This document shows positions 61,073 through 64,000 of a DNA stretch of 64,000 nt, piece by piece. The notes under the pieces are model-generated. The model made no database searches. It worked only from the letters and a program-made list of their open reading frames with translations, and was not told where the DNA came from. Position 1 is the stretch's first letter. Every line of letters begins with the position of its first letter. The stretch is taken from contig NC_014643.1 of NCBI RefSeq assembly GCF_000164695.2, positions 806,001 to 870,000 on the forward strand, read 5' to 3'. Source of the stretch: Rothia dentocariosa ATCC 17931. Its GTDB lineage: Bacteria; Actinomycetota; Actinomycetes; Actinomycetales; Micrococcaceae. The position numbers and the translations under genes are program-made.

Positions 61073-61657
61073 TTACGCCCGACCGAAGACCTCGTTGAGG
61101 TGGGCAGTATAGTCGGCGATATACTGTTCGACCTGTGGATTTTTAATCACATCATTGCAAATAAAGGTGGGTAATTGGGTAGTTCCCAAGAACTCATTAG
61201 CTTTATGAAAGTGCATGTAGAGGGCATCTACCCCGACTCCCTCGAAGAAGTCGCCCTCCCGGATAAAAGCTTCGCGAGGCGCGTTCCACGTCAGCGACAG
61301 CATATGCCGCCGCCCCTGAAGAAGACCGCCCGTGCCGTATCCTTCAGTGGGGTTGGCACTGCTGCGGCCATCATTAGCGTACAGGGTGCCCGCGCCGGTG
61401 GTAAACACCTCGTCCATATATTTTTTCACGGTCCACGGCTCATGCATCCACCAACCGGGCATCTGCCAGATGACCGCATCCATCCACTGGAATTTTTCTA
61501 CTTCCTGGTGAATATCGTACCCGTCGTCAATCACAGTTTCTCGCACATGATGACCGAGCGCCGATAACGTATCACGGGCGGTTTGATGCAGGGTGTGGTT
61601 CAGGCGACCCGCCGAGTGGCCGAATGCTTTACCGCCGTCGATCAAAAGAATATTCAC
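61073..61657 (-). CDS. NAD(P)H-dependent quinone oxidoreductase (MdaB/flavodoxin-like)
   Basis: A 194-residue flavoprotein of the flavodoxin-2 fold: MNILLIDGGKAFGHSAGRLNHTL (phosphate loop), WQMPGWWMHEPWTVKKYMDEV (the MdaB-specific stretch) and a C-terminal helix. Homologues reduce quinones by two electrons and protect from oxidative stress. GTG start with GGAG 9 bases upstream. The CMD-domain gene lies downstream and might share its transcript. Confidence 0.92.
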   Translation of the reverse strand: MNILLIDGGKAFGHSAGRLNHTLHQTARDTLSALGHHVRETVIDDGYDIHQEVEKFQWMDAVIWQMPGWWMHEPWTVKKYMDEVFTTGAGTLYANDGRSSANPTEGYGTGGLLQGRRHMLSLTWNAPREAFIREGDFFEGVGVDALYMHFHKANEFLGTTQLPTFICNDVIKNPQVEQYIADYTAHLNEVFGRA

Positions 61658-61810
61658 TGTAATTCACTCCTTAAACTCAGCACCACGAGAATAGTTGGTC
61701 GTATTCCAACCGCTTGTTCCACAGTACAGGGATGCTGCGCTGTGAATCAGCCCGTTTCTTGACATGAAACGGACTTCATTCCGGTCTGTTGCCACTACCC
61801 TTAACAGATA

Positions 61811-61849
61811 GGCGGTATTCCCACCCCGGGCAGGGTACAGAATACCGCC
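61811..61849 (-). terminator. Terminator of the glycan operon
   Basis: GGCGGTATTC / GAATACCGCC with a 19-base loop, about 30 bases beyond the stop of the GHL15-like gene on the minus strand. Confidence 0.75.
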
Positions 61850-61879
61850 GTATATACGCTATAGCAAGAGACCTTAAAA

Positions 61880-63097
61880 TTACCGCTTACGGTAAATAAC
61901 CCCGCGGTGGCCTTCTAGGGTGAGGGTGGCGGGTGCCGCGTTGTTTTGCGCATCTACGAGCCCCTGATCCTGCGGCACGCGCACCATCGTGGTGCGGTCG
62001 CTCGTATTCAGAGCCGCCCAGCCGTGCGTGAAAGCACGGGTCTGCACGCTGTCCTGAGCCTCAATCTCACCGGATGCAGCCCCCAAGTCAAAGGACAGCT
62101 CGGGCGCGTTCGGAGTACCGTCATAGGCATCGTGCTGAGTTGCGTTGATACCGGTAAAGCGACCGCCTCCAAAAACCCAGAACCCAGCCAGACCATACAG
62201 CAGATTCTCATCCGTGCCGCTAATCGGCGATGTCGAGTACCCGTGCGGGGTGCGCAAAATCGTGACCTTAGGAAGGGACTGCTGGGTATTCACAGCGCCG
62301 TAGGCATCGCCCGAGCGGTCCTGCACCGCATTCAGCGTTACCAAGCCTTCGGCGCCGCGCCCAATATGGTTTCCCTGCATGGTGGCGTAGGCGCCGCTGA
62401 GGAATTCTTGTGCGCCCCAGCCGAGCCACACTTCCTCGAACCCGCCGCCGTAGGCACTGTGGCTTTCCCATTTGCCCCAGCGCAGGCGCGATTCGGCAAT
62501 ATTAGGCACCAGGATTTTGCCGATCTTATTCAGCTCAATACCGGCGAAGGAGATCAAGAAATCGAGATGCTGCCGAATCGTGGTGATGCTTTCAACGCCC
62601 TGAATCGGCAGGTTTAGTCCGTAATAATCATTCTCTACGTCGTTATCAGCCATCACGCCGTCAAAGGGCGAGTTACGCAGTTCTTCCACCACGGAGTGCA
62701 CCCACTGCCAGCGGTAGTCGGCACTCCACACCGCCATCTGGTAGTGCTGCCAGTACCCCGACCACTCAATCAGAGAGCCGTCTAGGCGGCGGGCGAACAA
62801 ATCCTTACCGGTTGTGTTCAGAAGATCCTGCGCATATTTATAAGAGACACCCGAAGAGTAAATGGGGCCTGGTTCATAGGCGCGACTGGAAGAAAGGCAC
62901 TTATAGGCGAGCACCACCATATTAGGTGACTGCTCTTTGAGGTAGCGTGCCGCATCCAGCTCCCAGGGCTGCAGAATAGCTACCGCGTAGTTCTGCGCCG
63001 CAAAGGCCAGCTGCTCTTCCGATATAGGGTCGCCGCCGTATCGAATCCAGGCACCAAATTTTCCCGGAGTGCCGGCTCGTAGAGAATTATCGCTCAT
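61880..63097 (-). CDS. Putative glycoside hydrolase (GHL15-like)
   Basis: A 405-residue protein without signal peptide. It follows the pattern of TIM-barrel putative glycoside hydrolases of the GHL family: FGAWIRYGG at the start, NMVVLAYKCLSSSR, SPFDGVMADNDVEND in the middle with likely catalytic acids, and a beta-rich C-terminus. ATG overlaps the stop of the upstream glycosyltransferase by four bases. A role in trimming or modifying an extracellular or cell-wall polysaccharide is inferred. Cytoplasmic unless exported another way. Confidence 0.65.
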   Translation of the reverse strand: MSDNSLRAGTPGKFGAWIRYGGDPISEEQLAFAAQNYAVAILQPWELDAARYLKEQSPNMVVLAYKCLSSSRAYEPGPIYSSGVSYKYAQDLLNTTGKDLFARRLDGSLIEWSGYWQHYQMAVWSADYRWQWVHSVVEELRNSPFDGVMADNDVENDYYGLNLPIQGVESITTIRQHLDFLISFAGIELNKIGKILVPNIAESRLRWGKWESHSAYGGGFEEVWLGWGAQEFLSGAYATMQGNHIGRGAEGLVTLNAVQDRSGDAYGAVNTQQSLPKVTILRTPHGYSTSPISGTDENLLYGLAGFWVFGGGRFTGINATQHDAYDGTPNAPELSFDLGAASGEIEAQDSVQTRAFTHGWAALNTSDRTTMVRVPQDQGLVDAQNNAAPATLTLEGHRGVIYRKR

Positions 63098-64000
63098 TCT
63101 TCAATCTGCTCCGTAACTCGCTGAGGTATTTTACCTAGCTTACGGTATATCTGGTCATAACGGTCCATAACCAGGCGAAGTTGGAAGAACTTTACAACTC
63201 GGTTGTAAGCGTTAACACAGTACCGCTCATAGATGCTGGGTTCCTCCATCATGGTGCGAAGCGCCTGCGTGAAGCCTTCAACATCGCCCGGAATGGTTAG
63301 AATACCGCAGTTACCTATTTCACTGCCATCCGAGGTGACCAGCACATCATCGATCAGCTGCGACATACCGCCCACGTCGGTACTCACCAGCGGAATGGAT
63401 GCTGCCATCGCTTCCAGCGCCACAATGGGCTGACCTTCGTTGTAGCTGGGCATGAGCAGAACATCGAAGCGGTCCAGCATTTCGCGCACCTTCACGGTGC
63501 CGTGGAAGGTAATGAAGTCGCCCATATTGAGCTCTTCGATCGTGCGCACGCACAGCTCATAGTATTCGGGCATGTGGTTCTTCGGCCCGAGCACATCCAG
63601 GTGGAAGTTGTCGAGCCCGGCATCACGCAGCAGCGCAAGCGACTTCACAAGGTCTGTGAGCCCCTTAATGGGCACCACACGCGCAATAAACACGAAACGC
63701 CACATGTGACCGCGCCCCTCCGCCAGGATGCGCGCCCGAGCAGTCTGGCGCCCCACATACGCCGGGTACACGCTCTCGATAAGCATACCGTTCGGCAGCA
63801 CGACCGCGCGGTCTTCTTCACCCTCGTTGTACTGGTCGATGGGCGCACCAATACCGCGTGCCTCTTCAATCGCCTTGGGGTACAGATAGGTCACCATATC
63901 GGCGCTGGGGTAGCAGAAACGTCCCATTTCCAGGAACCAGACGCACCACGCAGTCTCTTCGAGCGTGACGGGACCCAGCTCGGGTTTATCGCGCGGCTCC
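63094..64000 (-). CDS. GT4 glycosyltransferase, PelF-like (cut by window edge)
   Basis: The frame stays open to the right edge; 302 residues are visible. The C-terminal GT-B half is clear: WRFVFIARVVPIKGLTDLVKSLALL, LDVLGPKNHMPEYYELC, FDVLLMPSYNEGQPIVALEAMAASIPLVSTDVGGM with the EX7E-like donor site. Upstream, WFLEMGRFCYPSADMVTYLYPKAIEEARGIGAP...VVLPNGM fits PelF, the cytoplasmic enzyme of Pel-type polysaccharide synthesis. ATG at 63927 is internal. Overlaps the GHL15-like gene. Confidence 0.85.
   Translation of the reverse strand, partial: EPRDKPELGPVTLEETAWCVWFLEMGRFCYPSADMVTYLYPKAIEEARGIGAPIDQYNEGEEDRAVVLPNGMLIESVYPAYVGRQTARARILAEGRGHMWRFVFIARVVPIKGLTDLVKSLALLRDAGLDNFHLDVLGPKNHMPEYYELCVRTIEELNMGDFITFHGTVKVREMLDRFDVLLMPSYNEGQPIVALEAMAASIPLVSTDVGGMSQLIDDVLVTSDGSEIGNCGILTIPGDVEGFTQALRTMMEEPSIYERYCVNAYNRVVKFFQLRLVMDRYDQIYRKLGKIPQRVTEQIEE

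Overview
The window looks like chromosome from a mid-to-high-GC Gram-positive actinobacterium, most likely a Micrococcaceae member and probably Rothia. This is inferred from the gene repertoire (Asp23/Gls24 alkaline-shock cluster with DUF6286 and AmaP, BioD/DRTGG-type Pta, CsoR-controlled copper operon, Tat-exported GDPD, 480-residue GapB-type GAPDH), codon usage and AGGAGG-type ribosome sites. No search was run. I found no rRNA, tRNA, CRISPR array or intact insertion sequence.

Layout. 0-2.4 kb: an ABC exporter (truncated at the left edge) divergent from two tandem units that each encode a 42-residue peptide behind a conserved structured leader; then a degraded serS 3' end. 2.5-10 kb: serS, pheA, an AbiEi-type orphan, a spermidine-synthase-like protein, a thiamine-binding protein and pta. 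10-14.4 kb: MntA/HepT toxin-antitoxin pair and a csoR-copZ-orf-copA copper operon with a CsoR-type palindrome. 14.5-18.6 kb: methyltransferase, DUF2703 protein, two nitroreductases, DJ-1/PfpI protein. 18.6-20.6 kb: small orphan genes and AT-rich non-coding DNA. 20.6-25.1 kb: envelope-stress cluster with GlsB-like protein, four Asp23/Gls24-type proteins, DUF2273, DUF6286, AmaP and an embedded ECF sigma factor. 25-33 kb: MATE pump, S4 protein, membrane protein divergent from TetR, DUF6891, GDPD, EIIA-Glc. 33.3-36.7 kb: ArsD-like metal protein and a duplicated terminator plus membrane-protein gene. 36.8-53.7 kb: fba, amino-acid permease with ornithine cyclodeaminase, TrmH, pyrE, HAD, pabB, rhodanese, peptide transporter, Fic protein, DUF4242 protein, acyl-CoA dehydrogenase, NCS2 permease. 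53.7-64 kb: RES/Xre toxin-antitoxin pair, an XRE regulator with two operator palindromes, a pfkB-PEBP-HAD operon, gapB, CMD protein, quinone reductase and the start of a polysaccharide-type operon (GHL15-like hydrolase and a PelF-like glycosyltransferase cut by the right edge).

Two families of dispersed inverted repeats recur at gene ends and probably serve as terminators: a GGCTCTTTAT family (six sites) and a CGCGAGCAGGT family (three sites).

The strongest candidate for something undescribed is the pair of 42-residue peptide genes at 1.44-2.19 kb. The peptides align without gaps at 22 of 42 positions, each has its own terminator, and both leaders can fold the same way: one stem is identical and a second keeps its pairing although both arms differ in sequence.
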